From contig CALKRN010000006.1 of the NCBI GenBank assembly GCA_937989665.1, forward strand, positions 124,001 to 188,000: a stretch of DNA of 64,000 nt, in the 5' to 3' direction. The position numbers and the translations under genes are program-made. This stretch comes from an uncultured Desulfomicrobiaceae bacterium. Its GTDB lineage: Bacteria; Desulfobacterota; Desulfovibrionia; Desulfovibrionales; Desulfomicrobiaceae. The notes below the pieces were generated by a model. That model was not told the origin of the DNA. It was given only the letters and a program-made list of their open reading frames with translations, and searched no databases. Shown here in pieces: positions 52,217 through 61,025 of this stretch (the stretch's first letter is position 1; each line of letters begins with the position of its first letter).

Positions 52217-52813
52217 CTACGCTCCAGGCAGATGGAGTTGGATCGCTGCAGGGCAAACGCCACGGAAAGTGCGGCGGTGGAGCGCGCTGGGGCCAAGGCG
52301 CTGCAATGCCGCCCGGTGGGCAGCAGTCCCATAGCCCTTATGGACCTCGAAACCATACCCGGGATAACGCTGCGCCAATAACTCCATGAGCCCATCGCGG
52401 AACGTTTTGGCAAGGATGGAGGCCGCCGCAATGACCGGCACGAGACAGTCACCATCCACCACAGCCCGGACTGGGGCACGGGCAGGAAACACTTGGTTGC
52501 CATCCACCATGACCTGATGAGGCCGAACGGAGAGGGCCTCCACCGCGCGGGCCATGGCCCGCAAGGTGGCCTGGAGGATGTTCACCGCCTCAATCTCCCG
52601 CGGCCAAGAAAAGCCCAAGGCCCAGGACACCGCCTGGGCCTTGATGGTGCGAGCAAGGACCTCACGCCTTGCAGGGGAGAGGGTCTTGGAGTCTGCCACG
52701 CCCGGCAGCTGCCAGTCGGCGGCCACCACCACCGCTGCCGCCACAACAGGGCCAGCGAGGCACCCCCTCCCAGCCTCGTCTACCCCCGCCACCAGGACGG
52801 AAGCGTCCCCCAT
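52217..52813 (-). CDS. rnhB: Ribonuclease HII
   Basis: RNase HII nicks RNA in RNA-DNA hybrids and at single ribonucleotides. The 198-aa product has the catalytic GVDEAGRGCLAGPVVAAAVV (Asp and Glu), DSKTLSPARRE, the Asp in VDGNQVFP, AASILAKTFRD with the final catalytic Asp, and YGFEVHKGYGTAAH. AAGGAG precedes the ATG at 52813. It follows rplS by 22 nt, the usual order. Confidence 0.95.
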   Translation of the reverse strand: MGDASVLVAGVDEAGRGCLAGPVVAAAVVVAADWQLPGVADSKTLSPARREVLARTIKAQAVSWALGFSWPREIEAVNILQATLRAMARAVEALSVRPHQVMVDGNQVFPARAPVRAVVDGDCLVPVIAAASILAKTFRDGLMELLAQRYPGYGFEVHKGYGTAAHRAALQRLGPSALHRRTFRGVCPAAIQLHLPGA

Positions 52814-52835
52814 GCGTGACTCCTTGTACCGAGAC

Positions 52836-53186
52836 CTAAATCCAATCTTTTTTGGCCTTGATGCGAGCTGCTTTTCCTTTGAGGTTGCGCAAGTAGTAGA
52901 GGCGGCTGCGACGCACAACACCTTGAGAAACGACTTCAATGCGATCAATGCATGGGGCATGGAGTGGGAAGATGCGTTCTACGCCCACCCCTTCAGAAAC
53001 CTTACGCACGACAAACGAGGCATCGGTGGTCCCTTTTTTGTAACGGATCACCACACCCTGAAAGACTTGGATGCGCTCTTTCTCGCCTTCCACAATGCGG
53101 GTGTGGACCTTGACCGTGTCCCCAGGCCGAAAATCCGGGATGTCCGCGCGCAGGTGTTCAGCTTCGATATTGCGGATAATGTCCAT
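52836..53186 (-). CDS. rplS: 50S ribosomal protein L19
   Basis: L19 sits at the 30S-50S interface. The 116-aa product starts [23 protein letters not shown] (short: [12 protein letters not shown]), and contains [25 protein letters not shown] and [21 protein letters not shown] (short: KLYYLR-type [11 protein letters not shown]). AAGGAGAT precedes the ATG at 53186. It is part of rpsP-khpA-rimM-trmD-rplS. Confidence 0.97.
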   Translation of the reverse strand: MDIIRNIEAEHLRADIPDFRPGDTVKVHTRIVEGEKERIQVFQGVVIRYKKGTTDASFVVRKVSEGVGVERIFPLHAPCIDRIEVVSQGVVRRSRLYYLRNLKGKAARIKAKKDWI

Positions 53187-53232
53187 AACGTGATCTCCTT
53201 CCAATTCTTTCTACCATAGGGCAGAAGCAGAC

Positions 53233-54504
53233 TTATCCCAGGTCACCCACCAGCCGATCGACGAGGATTGCGGCTGCTGCGCGCACCGAGAGATGATTGT
53301 ACGTTTCCAAAAACCGCACCGGCCGCAGACAGGCCTCGGCCCGCCTTAGGACCTCGGGGGCAAGGCCGTGGCCTGTGCCCAAAACAAGCAGCACTGGCTC
53401 GTTCTCAAGCCACCGACGCACCTCGTGGACCGGAGTGTCCCCGCCCCGCGCTGAAGTGGCCACAAGCCGGGGCAGACGTCCGACACGCTGCGTCACCTGG
53501 GCCATGGCGTCTTCCAACGACGCTACCACTTCAACCATCTCCAAGGCTTGTCGACGATGGGGGTTGGCCAGTGCCCCTTCGCCTTCCCGCCAATGGGCAA
53601 GCAGCGACCGTGCCAAGGCCTGCTGATCCTCCAGCGGCGTGCAGAGCCAATACCCACCGAGGCCATAGGTGCACGAAAGGCGTGCGATATCGTGGAGGTC
53701 GAGATTTGTCAAAGAGGTGGCTATCGTCCGACCGTGCGCATCCACCACGGGGTAGTGCACCAAGGCGACAAACAGATTACGCCCCCAGCGCCGGCGCGGC
53801 ACCTGCTGGAGGTGGCGGCAGTCCTCGTCCTCGAGCCAAGCCCGCTCCAGGAGGTCTGGCCGCCGTCGGAGCGTCTCCTCGAGGCTTTGCTGCCGCCGCC
53901 AAGCGCGGATGCGGGCGTGATCGCCGGAGAGCAAGACTTCGGGCACGCGCAGACCTTGGTACACTTCCGGACGGGTGTAGTGGGGGTACTCCAGCAGCCC
54001 AGCGCTAAAGCTCTCCTCGGCAGCGCTTTCCTCTTTGCCCAAAAAATCCGGCACATGACGAAAGACCGCCTCCATGAGGCACAAGGCCGCACTCTCCCCG
54101 CCACTGAGGACAAAATCGCCCACCGATACGGCCTCCAGGGGAAAAAGCGCTTCAATGCGGGCATCAATGCCCTCATAGCGGCCACACACCACCACCAACT
54201 CTGATTCCCAAGATAACGCCTGCGCCAAGGACTGAGTAAGGGGCTGTCCCTTGGGGGCAAGGAGGATCCGACGTCCCGGCGGGGCATCCTCAATGGCTCG
54301 AGCCACCGGATCTACAGCAAGAACCATCCCCGCACCGCCGCCGTAGGGGCGATCGTCCACATGACGGTGCTTGTCCTGGGAAAAATCGCGAGGGTTGCGA
54401 AACTCCACCTGCACCAGACCCCGCGCCACCGCCCTTCCCAAAAGTCCGCAGGACAACGGCGAGGCAAAAAACTCCGGAAACAAGGTCACCAGGGTGCAGC
54501 GCAT
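53233..54504 (-). CDS. trmD: tRNA (guanine(37)-N1)-methyltransferase fused to a second SAM methyltransferase domain
   Basis: TrmD makes m1G37 next to the anticodon to keep frame. Residues 1-240 are the SPOUT domain: CTLVTLFPEFF, DDRPYGGGAGMVL, VVCGRYEGIDARIEAL, VGDFVLSGGE, YTRPEVYQGLRVPEVLLSGDH and EETLRRRPDLL. Length is 423 aa versus about 245 normally. The extra 180 residues (from WGRNLFVALVHYPV to the end, with FVALVHYPVVDAHG, TSLTNLDLHDIAR and LVLGTGHGLAPEV) look like the PF09936-type RNA methyltransferase domain, as found fused to TrmD in delta-proteobacteria. Its target is unknown. Confidence 0.93.
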   Translation of the reverse strand: MRCTLVTLFPEFFASPLSCGLLGRAVARGLVQVEFRNPRDFSQDKHRHVDDRPYGGGAGMVLAVDPVARAIEDAPPGRRILLAPKGQPLTQSLAQALSWESELVVVCGRYEGIDARIEALFPLEAVSVGDFVLSGGESAALCLMEAVFRHVPDFLGKEESAAEESFSAGLLEYPHYTRPEVYQGLRVPEVLLSGDHARIRAWRRQQSLEETLRRRPDLLERAWLEDEDCRHLQQVPRRRWGRNLFVALVHYPVVDAHGRTIATSLTNLDLHDIARLSCTYGLGGYWLCTPLEDQQALARSLLAHWREGEGALANPHRRQALEMVEVVASLEDAMAQVTQRVGRLPRLVATSARGGDTPVHEVRRWLENEPVLLVLGTGHGLAPEVLRRAEACLRPVRFLETYNHLSVRAAAAILVDRLVGDLG

Positions 54505-54534
54505 GGCGCATTTCCTTAAAGAGGACAGGGACAA

Positions 54535-55077
54535 TCAGCCGCCTGCATCCTGACGGCAGCACTCCAGCAGGCCCTCGGGGAGGTCAAGGAGCAACCGATC
54601 TTCTCGCACCTCCCGGCACAAGGCCGCAGGGACAAGATACCGCGCCCCCTGGGCGCCGACAATCGTCCACAATTCCTGGCCCGCCACATGCGACACGGTC
54701 TCCAACCTCCCCAGTTCGTGCCCCTGCACCGCTGCCACGACACGGCCGACCCACAAAAGTGCCCCCCAATGCTGGGGGGCAGCGGCCGCCACATCCCTCG
54801 CCCGAGCGAGGACTGCCGCATGGCGCCAGGCCTCGGCCTTCTCCCGACCCTGGAGTCCATCCAGGGCCACGATGACCCTCGCCCCATGGCGTCGGGCACG
54901 GAGCACTGGCCAGGGCCTCGCCTTGGAGCCCTCGCGGCGCAAGTAGAGCCGACCCACGCCCAAGAGGGCCTCTTCTCCCCGCCCATGCGGGGCGACCACA
55001 AGCTCCCCCCCGAGCCCATGGGCCTTCACCACCCGGCCCAATTCCACCAACGCAAGGGCGTGGGCTCTGCTACTCAA
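54535..55077 (-). CDS. rimM: Ribosome maturation factor RimM
   Basis: RimM aids assembly of the 30S head and binds S19. The 180-aa product has the N-terminal RimM barrel (ELGRVVKAHGLGGELVVAP near residue 11, GLQGREKAEAWRHAAVLA near 75) and a C-terminal PRC-barrel-like part (LGRLETVSHVAGQELWTIVG, LVPAA). The start is unclear: a TTG at 55077, with GGAG just ahead and overlapping the khpA stop, is my choice; a GTG ten codons later is the alternative. It is followed by trmD after 30 nt. Confidence 0.88.
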   Translation of the reverse strand: MSSRAHALALVELGRVVKAHGLGGELVVAPHGRGEEALLGVGRLYLRREGSKARPWPVLRARRHGARVIVALDGLQGREKAEAWRHAAVLARARDVAAAAPQHWGALLWVGRVVAAVQGHELGRLETVSHVAGQELWTIVGAQGARYLVPAALCREVREDRLLLDLPEGLLECCRQDAGG

Positions 55078-55315
55078 GGATCTCCAACGTGCAGCGGGTA
55101 CCCGCCTTTGTTGCGGCCGCAGCCACGACCGTTCGGATAGCCCGGGCCATACGCCCGTGCTTGCCGATAATCTTGCCCAAGTCTTCCTTGGCAACCCGCA
55201 GTTCAATCGCCACCGACTGCGCCTCCGCTACAGCCCGCACATCCACCGCTTCCGGCCGATCCACCAACGATGCGGCGATGAACTGCACCAACTCCTCCAG
55301 TACAGCGGTCGCCAT
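55070..55315 (-). CDS. khpA: KH-domain RNA-binding protein KhpA
   Basis: This is an 81-aa single KH domain protein. The GxxG loop is in IIGKHGRMARAIRTVV near residue 48, after the typical VDVRAVAEAQSVAIELRVAKEDLG (short: IELRVAKEDLGKIIGKHG). KhpA proteins bind RNA with KhpB in some species. The ATG at 55315 lies 4 nt after the rpsP stop, with no separate ribosome site, so it is translationally coupled. It sits in its usual place between rpsP and rimM. Confidence 0.93.
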   Translation of the reverse strand: MATAVLEELVQFIAASLVDRPEAVDVRAVAEAQSVAIELRVAKEDLGKIIGKHGRMARAIRTVVAAAATKAGTRCTLEILE

Positions 55316-55319
55316 AAAC

Positions 55320-55565
55320 TTAAGCAGCAATCCCAGCACGCTTGAGCAGCGAACGCACTGTATCGGTAGGCTGCGCCCCCCGAGCCATCCATTCCTTGAT
55401 GGCGTCGAGGTCCAGCTTCACATCCGCCGGATCTGTCATGGGATTATAATAGCCCACATACGCCAGGGCACGACCATCCCGGCGGGACTGGGCCTCCATG
55501 ACCGCCACGCGATAAAACGGTTTTTTCTTTGACCCCATGCGGGTCAGCCGCAATTTCAAAGCCAT
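55320..55565 (-). CDS. rpsP: 30S ribosomal protein S16
   Basis: S16 is needed for 30S platform assembly. The 81-aa product starts MALKLRLTRMGSKKKPFYRV, with AQSRRDGRALAYVGYYNPM and LDAIKEWMARGAQPTDTVRSLLKRAG (short: GAQPTDTVRSLL), the standard S16 blocks. GAGGAGA precedes the ATG at 55565. It follows ffh by 31 nt. Confidence 0.97.
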   Translation of the reverse strand: MALKLRLTRMGSKKKPFYRVAVMEAQSRRDGRALAYVGYYNPMTDPADVKLDLDAIKEWMARGAQPTDTVRSLLKRAGIAA

Positions 55566-55596
55566 TGGATTCTCCTCTTGTTGTCTCAAACTCACA

Positions 55597-57042
55597 TTAT
55601 TTGCGCTTGCGCTGCTGGCGCTCTTTTTTGCGTTTTTCCCGCAGCTTGTCGCGATCCACCTGCCCCCGGCGCGCTCCACCCATCCCCGGCATCCCTCCTA
55701 CTGGCAGCGGCGGCATCCCCCCACCACTAGGGGCGGCCGGGAGTTTTCCTTGGAGCATCTGCTGCATGAGCCCACGCATCTGCTCGAAATTTTTGATCAG
55801 CGCATGGACATCCGCCACCGTCACCCCGCTGCCGCGAGCAATGCGCTGACGCCGGCTCGTGTCAATGATTTTCGGGTTACGGCGCTCCGCCACGGTCATG
55901 GCATTGATCATCGCCTCGACCTTGGTCATTTCCTTATCGGGCAACCGGACATCCTGGAGCTGCTTGCGCAGCTTGCTCATCCCCGGGATGAGTGCCAGCA
56001 GGCCTTCCAACGAGCCCAACTTGCGAAGACGGCGCATTTGGGTGCGAAAGTCTTCGAAATCGAATTCCGCCTTGCGCATGCGCTCCTGGATGCGCTCGGC
56101 TTCTTTGGCATCAATGGTGCTTTGGGCCTTCTCGATGAGCGTCAGCACGTCCCCCATCCCAAGGATACGCGAGGCCATGCGATCGGGATGGAACACCTCA
56201 AACTCGCTGGGCCGCTCGCCCGTACCCACGAACTTCAAGGGCTTGCCAGTGATGCTCTTGATGGACAACGCCGCGCCACCGCGGGCATCGCCATCCATTT
56301 TCGTGAGGACCACACCCGTGACATCTAGGGCAGCATCGAAGGCCTGGGCCACAGTCACGGCGTCCTGACCAGTCATGGCATCGGCCACGAACAGGATTTC
56401 CTGAGGATGGCAGGCCGCCTTGATGGCCACGAGCTCATCCATGAGGGCCTGATCCACATGAAGCCGGCCAGCGGTGTCACAAATGACCACCGTATGGCCG
56501 AGACGCCGGGCTTCTTCCACAGCCTGGCGGCAGATATCCACCGGGTTCATCTCCACCCGAGAAGGGAAGACCGGCACGCCCAGCTCCGCGCCCAACTTGC
56601 GCAGCTGGTCGATGGCGGCAGGCCGGTACACGTCTGCGGGCACAAGATACGGGCTCATCTTGCGCCGTCGGACAAACAAGGCCAGCTTGGCCGCGGACGT
56701 CGTCTTGCCAGACCCCTGCAGTCCCACCATGAGGATGACATGCGGTGGCTTGCCCGTGAGGACCAATCCCTGGTGCTCCCCCCCTAGGAGGGCGATGAGC
56801 TCCTCGTGGACGATCTTAACCACCTGCTGCCCTGGGGTGAGGCTTGCCATGACCTCCTGCCCCAAGGCCCGCTCCCGCACCCGTTCCACAAAACGGCGCA
56901 CGACATCGAGATGGACGTCTGCCTCCAGGAGCGCCAAACGCACCTCACGCAGCCCCTCCTGGATGTTGTTTTCATCCAAGCGGCCGTGACCACGCCATTT
57001 CTTGAAAATCGACTCGAGGCGTTCGGATAATCCGTCAAACAT
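55597..57042 (-). CDS. ffh: Signal recognition particle GTPase Ffh
   Basis: Ffh with 4.5S RNA targets nascent membrane proteins to FtsY. The 481-aa product has the N domain (EGLREVRLALLEADVHLDV), the G domain with GLQGSGKTTSAAKLA, DTAGR, TKMDGDARGG and GTGER, and the Met-rich M domain (LIPGMSKLRKQL, RIARGSGV, MRGLMQQML), ending in a Gly/Met then Lys/Arg-rich tail. The ATG at 57042 follows GGGGAG. It opens the ribosomal block and lies 30 nt downstream of a candidate promoter. Confidence 0.96.
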   Translation of the reverse strand: MFDGLSERLESIFKKWRGHGRLDENNIQEGLREVRLALLEADVHLDVVRRFVERVRERALGQEVMASLTPGQQVVKIVHEELIALLGGEHQGLVLTGKPPHVILMVGLQGSGKTTSAAKLALFVRRRKMSPYLVPADVYRPAAIDQLRKLGAELGVPVFPSRVEMNPVDICRQAVEEARRLGHTVVICDTAGRLHVDQALMDELVAIKAACHPQEILFVADAMTGQDAVTVAQAFDAALDVTGVVLTKMDGDARGGAALSIKSITGKPLKFVGTGERPSEFEVFHPDRMASRILGMGDVLTLIEKAQSTIDAKEAERIQERMRKAEFDFEDFRTQMRRLRKLGSLEGLLALIPGMSKLRKQLQDVRLPDKEMTKVEAMINAMTVAERRNPKIIDTSRRQRIARGSGVTVADVHALIKNFEQMRGLMQQMLQGKLPAAPSGGGMPPLPVGGMPGMGGARRGQVDRDKLREKRKKERQQRKRK

Positions 57043-57071
57043 GGCACTCCCCACAGGCAAAAAGGGAGACT

Positions 57072-57100
57072 TGCATAGGCGCCTTGCGCCCATGCGTCAA
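57072..57100 (-). promoter_or_regulatory. Candidate promoter of the ffh-rpsP-...-rplS operon
   Basis: Minus strand TTGACG (57095-57100), 17-nt spacer, TATGCA (57072-57077), in the 79-nt gap before ffh. The -35 is good, the -10 weak. Confidence 0.45.
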
Positions 57101-57121
57101 GAAGAGAGCCAAGCAGCGGCA

Positions 57122-58309
57122 TCAGGCCTGGGCCCGAGCCACAGCGCGGGCAAACCCCGGCGCAGCGCGCGCAATCACTGTCTCGTCCACGCAAAAGGCG
57201 AGCCGGAAATAGCCCGGCAGCCCAAAGCCACGCCCCGGCACGGCCAAAATACGCTCTTCCGCCAGGAACCGCACAAAGGCTTCGTCATCCCCGCCCGGGG
57301 CCTCAGGAAAGAAATAAAAAGCCCCTTGCGGCGGAGCAAAACGGATCCCGGCCTCAGTCAGCACCTGCATCATCGCCTGCCGGCGGCGGGCATAGATTGT
57401 GGTATCCACCTGATGCCCCAAGGCAGCCAAAAGGATGCGCTGGCCGATGGCCGGGGCATTGACAAACCCGAGGATGCGGTTGGCCAAAATCATGGCGTCC
57501 ATGAACCGCCCTGCCTCAGGGATGGCAGGGTGGATGGCCGCAAATCCCACCCGCTCGCCGGCCAAGGAGAGGCTCTTGGAAAAGGAACTCACCACGACGG
57601 CGTACGGATAGGCGGCCAGCATGGAGGGGACCTCCACTCCATCGTAGGTGAGGAAACGATACGGTTCATCGGCAATGAGGACGAGGGGACGGCCATGGCG
57701 CTGCGAGGCGCGCAGGAGGACCTCCCCAAGGTCAGCTATCTCGCGGGCGCTGTAGACGCGTCCGGTGGGGTTGTTGGGAGAATTGAGGATAAGGCAGCGG
57801 GTCCGCGGCGTAATGGCCGCCTCCACGGCCTCCACGTCCAGGGCAAAATCCCGGGCTCGCGTCGGCACGACCCGCAGCTGCCCCCCGTGGTTTTCGGCAT
57901 AAAATCCATACTCCACAAAATAGGGCGCAAGGACGAGGACCTCATCGCCAGGATCGAGGATAGATCGGAGGACGACATTGATGGCCCCGGCAGCGCCACA
58001 GGTGACCACGACGTGTTTCGCCTCCAGGTCGACTCCCTGCTCCACAGTGAGCTGCTGGGCGAGGGCCTCGCGTAATTCCGGATAGCCAGCATTGGCCATG
58101 TATCCAAAAGCAAAGGGGGCCGAGGCCGTCTCCGCCAAGGCCTGCAAAGCCTCGGCCACGGCTGCCGGGGGGGGAAGATCCGGGTTGCCGAGACTAAAGT
58201 CCTGGACGTTGTCCGCTCCAAAGCGGCGCTTGAGTTCCATACCGGCCTCGAACATGCGCCGAATCCACGAGGAACGCGTCAAATATCCTTCCACACTGCG
58301 AGCCAGCAT
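57122..58309 (-). CDS. Class I/II PLP aminotransferase
   Basis: This is a 395-aa fold-type I aminotransferase. It has an N-terminal MLARSVEGYLTRSSWIRRMFEAG, DFSLGNPDLPPPAAV, TCGAAGAINVVLRSILDPGDEVLV, the cofactor-binding NSPNNPTGRVYS, ADEPYRFLTYDG and the PLP lysine in SSFSKSLSLAGERVGF, and Arg in YFRLAF. The substrate could be aspartate, alanine or an aromatic amino acid; it is not decided by these motifs. GGAGG precedes the ATG at 58309. It starts 19 nt after the sigma-54 regulator gene and precedes the ffh promoter. Confidence 0.88.
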   Translation of the reverse strand: MLARSVEGYLTRSSWIRRMFEAGMELKRRFGADNVQDFSLGNPDLPPPAAVAEALQALAETASAPFAFGYMANAGYPELREALAQQLTVEQGVDLEAKHVVVTCGAAGAINVVLRSILDPGDEVLVLAPYFVEYGFYAENHGGQLRVVPTRARDFALDVEAVEAAITPRTRCLILNSPNNPTGRVYSAREIADLGEVLLRASQRHGRPLVLIADEPYRFLTYDGVEVPSMLAAYPYAVVVSSFSKSLSLAGERVGFAAIHPAIPEAGRFMDAMILANRILGFVNAPAIGQRILLAALGHQVDTTIYARRRQAMMQVLTEAGIRFAPPQGAFYFFPEAPGGDDEAFVRFLAEERILAVPGRGFGLPGYFRLAFCVDETVIARAAPGFARAVARAQA

Positions 58310-58328
58310 CGTGCCTCCGTACGAGCCC

Positions 58329-59726
58329 TTAGGGCACGCTGATGCCCTGGAGCCGGTATTCGTTGAGCTTATTGCGCAGGGTGCGCACCGAAATCCCGAG
58401 TAATTCCGAAGCCTTGGTGCGATTGCCCCCAGTAGCACGCAGACTGTGCAAAATCAGCCGGCGCTCCATCTCCTCCAACGGGAGAATCTCGGGGAATGTG
58501 CCATAGTCCGCCGGCGCAGGAGGGGATGCCGCCACCACTTCGCTGTCCGCCGCCGTCTCGGCAGTCTCAAGATCGTCTTCGTCCCCCCCGCTGCCCTCAA
58601 GCAGAAAATGCCGCACTAGGATCGCCTTGCCAGCGGCCAACAAAACAGCTCGCTCCATGAGGTTTTGCAGCTCACGGACGTTCCCCGGCCAATCGTGCCG
58701 CTGGAGCCACTCCGTGGCCTCGGCAGAGAGTGTTGTACTGGGGTAGCCGTAGGTGTCTGCAAAGCGGCGTAAGAAAAAATGAGCTAATTCGAGAACATCA
58801 TCGCCTCGCTCCCGCAGGGGAGGCAGACGCAAGGGAATGACGTTAAGACGGTAAAAAAGGTCCTGGCGGAACTGACCCTGGGCCACGGCCTCCTCGAGAT
58901 TGCGGTTCGTCGTGGCGATGACCCGAGTATCGACAGTTACGGGCTCTGTTCCCCCGACCCGATCGATCTCGCCTTCTTGCAGGGCGCGCAGCAGCTTGGC
59001 CTGGAGGGCCAAATCCATCTCCGAGATTTCATCGAGCAGCAAGGTCCCGCCTGAAGCGAGCTCGAACTTGCCGAGTTTGCGGGCAATGGCCCCGGTAAAG
59101 GCCCCTTTTTCGTGGCCAAAGAGTTCGCTCTCCAAGAGCTGTTCTGGCAAGGCCGCACAATTGACCGCCACAAAAGGCCCTTGTCGGCCAGAATGGGCGT
59201 GGATGTACCGCGCCAGGACCTCCTTACCTGTCCCGGACTCTCCGCTCACCAGGACCGTCGCCTTAGAGCGCGCCACCTGCCGTGCCAAGGCGAGGATCCG
59301 ATTGATGGAGGGGTGGGTACCGACTATAGTCGGCGTCCCAGAGGTCGACGCGGGCTGGACCGTCATCGCCGGTGCCGGGGCGTCATCAGGAAGCACCGCC
59401 AAGACCTTTTCCACCATAAGCGGCAGGAGCCAGTAATCCCGTGCCCCCAATCCTAAGTAGTGGCGCACTTCATCGGCACTGCCCCGCTCAGCCACCACCA
59501 CCACCGGGACCCCATGCTCCACCGCAGCGGCAACGATGTCTGCTGCAGGCAGACCGGGGAGGCCCGTTTCGCACAGCACAAGGTCTACCTGCCGCGCTAC
59601 CAATGTCTTGGCGATGGTGGCCATGTCCTCGGCAACAGCACTTACCACCCCAGCCTCTTTGAGGGGCGCATACAAACCGGTGGCGCGCTGCGGCCGGCAC
59701 GCAAAGAGGATCCGCCGTTGTGCCAT
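58329..59726 (-). CDS. Sigma-54-dependent activator with degenerate receiver (NtrC family)
   Basis: This is an enhancer-binding protein of 465 aa. The N-terminal 115 residues have the receiver fold but not its active site: the usual acidic pair is replaced (ILFACRPQR) and the phosphoacceptor is Glu53 (LVLCETGLPG). The AAA+ domain is complete: Walker A GESGTGKE, ELFGHEKGAFTGA for sigma-54 contact, Walker B GTLLLDEISEMD, RQDLFYRLNVIPLRLPPLRER (short: FRQDLFYRL). A Fis-type helix-turn-helix closes it (NRTKASELLGISVRTLRNKL). It is likely active without phosphorylation. A sigma-54-like site lies 22 nt upstream, facing the divergent dehydrogenase gene. Confidence 0.92.
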   Translation of the reverse strand: MAQRRILFACRPQRATGLYAPLKEAGVVSAVAEDMATIAKTLVARQVDLVLCETGLPGLPAADIVAAAVEHGVPVVVVAERGSADEVRHYLGLGARDYWLLPLMVEKVLAVLPDDAPAPAMTVQPASTSGTPTIVGTHPSINRILALARQVARSKATVLVSGESGTGKEVLARYIHAHSGRQGPFVAVNCAALPEQLLESELFGHEKGAFTGAIARKLGKFELASGGTLLLDEISEMDLALQAKLLRALQEGEIDRVGGTEPVTVDTRVIATTNRNLEEAVAQGQFRQDLFYRLNVIPLRLPPLRERGDDVLELAHFFLRRFADTYGYPSTTLSAEATEWLQRHDWPGNVRELQNLMERAVLLAAGKAILVRHFLLEGSGGDEDDLETAETAADSEVVAASPPAPADYGTFPEILPLEEMERRLILHSLRATGGNRTKASELLGISVRTLRNKLNEYRLQGISVP

Positions 59727-59747
59727 AAGGCAGGGTTTCTAGCCCGT

Positions 59748-59763
59748 TGGCAGGGGCTTGGCA
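59748..59763 (+). promoter_or_regulatory. Candidate sigma-54 promoter of the alcohol dehydrogenase/kinase genes
   Basis: TGGCAGGGGCTTGGCA matches the -24/-12 pattern TGGCAC-N5-TTGCA with correct GG/GC spacing and two mismatches. It lies 104 nt upstream of the dehydrogenase ATG and beside a sigma-54 activator gene. Confidence 0.5.
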
Positions 59764-59867
59764 AGCGAGCGTCCCCCCAAACGCTGCCCGCGACGTTTCC
59801 CCTGGCCTTCGTGTGCGGCATTTGCTACACAAGCGCTGTCTTGTACCCACGCTCCCTGGAGGTCCTC

Positions 59868-61025
59868 ATGGTGCTCGACCAATTGCGCAAATTCGTGGTC
59901 CCGGAGATCGTCTTCGGCGCTGGCGCTCTGGAGGAGGTGGGTCACTATGCCCAGGCCTTTGGCCTAAACCGCCCACTTGTTATCTCGGACCCTGGAGTCG
60001 TGGCCGCAGGCTGGACACCGCGGGTTGCCCACCTGCTGCGCGCCGCAGGCGTTTTACCAACCATCTTTACTGCCCTTACCCCGAACCCCAAGGACCACGA
60101 GGTCATGGCCGGAGTGGAAGCCTTTTTTGCCGCCGACTGCGATGGTCTTGTGGCCGTGGGTGGTGGCAGTGTCCTCGACACAGCCAAAGGAATTGGCATC
60201 GTGGCGATGAATGGCGGCCATATCCTTGACTACGAAGGAGTGGACACCGTGACCGTTCCCATGCCGCCGCTTATTGCCATTCCCACCACTGCCGGCTCAG
60301 CAGCCGACATCTCTCAATTTGCCATCATCACCGATACCCGGCGCCATGCCAAAATTGCCATCATCAGCAAGGCCATTGTCCCGGACGTGTCCCTTGTCGA
60401 CCCCCTGACCCTAGAGCCTTTGCCTCCAGCACTTACCGCCGCCACCGGGATGGATGCCCTTGCCCACGCCGTAGAGGCCTACGTCTCCCGAGCCAATTCT
60501 CCGTTTACGGACCTCCACGCCCTCGAGGCCGTCCGCTTGCTTCGGGACGCCCTCCCTCAGGCCGTGGCCAATCCCCACGACATGGCGGCCCGCACCCACA
60601 CAATGCTCGCCAGCCTGCATGCGGGTATGGCCTTTTCCAACGCCAGCCTCGGCGCAGTCCACGCCCTAGCCCATAGCCTCGGCGGCCGCCGAGGCCTCCC
60701 GCATGGGGAATGCAATGCCCTGCTCTTGCCGGCCGTTGTGGCCTTCAATTTCCCGGCAGCCGCAGCGCGCTACCGGCAATTGGCCACTGTTCTGGGGATC
60801 CCGCTCGACGGCTTGGACGATATGGCCGCTGCCCAAGCCATGGCAGACGCCCTCACCTCCCTGCGCCAGAATCTCGGTATTTGTGGTGGGCTGCGGCAAT
60901 ACGGCGTCCAACCCGACGATATCCCTCATCTTGCGGCCATTGCCGCCCACGACCCCTGCCTCATCACTAACCCGCGACCCGCCTCAGTGGCGGACATCGA
61001 GGACCTCTATGCCCGACTCCTCTAA
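59868..61025 (+). CDS. Iron-containing alcohol dehydrogenase
   Basis: This 385-aa NAD(P)-dependent type III dehydrogenase has the nucleotide-binding VAVGGGSVLDTAKGIGI near residue 95, IPTTAGSAADISQFAII, and metal ligands in the helix TGMDALAHAVEAYVS plus AHSLGGRRGLPHGECNALLLP (short: HSLGGRRGLPHG), giving the Asp-His-His-His iron set. The first helix, MVLDQLRKFVVPEIVFGAG, is typical. The substrate could be ethanol, propanediol or similar. GGAGG precedes the ATG. Its last codons overlap the start of the histidine kinase gene, so sensing and oxidation are linked on one transcript. Confidence 0.93.
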   Translation: MVLDQLRKFVVPEIVFGAGALEEVGHYAQAFGLNRPLVISDPGVVAAGWTPRVAHLLRAAGVLPTIFTALTPNPKDHEVMAGVEAFFAADCDGLVAVGGGSVLDTAKGIGIVAMNGGHILDYEGVDTVTVPMPPLIAIPTTAGSAADISQFAIITDTRRHAKIAIISKAIVPDVSLVDPLTLEPLPPALTAATGMDALAHAVEAYVSRANSPFTDLHALEAVRLLRDALPQAVANPHDMAARTHTMLASLHAGMAFSNASLGAVHALAHSLGGRRGLPHGECNALLLPAVVAFNFPAAAARYRQLATVLGIPLDGLDDMAAAQAMADALTSLRQNLGICGGLRQYGVQPDDIPHLAAIAAHDPCLITNPRPASVADIEDLYARLL

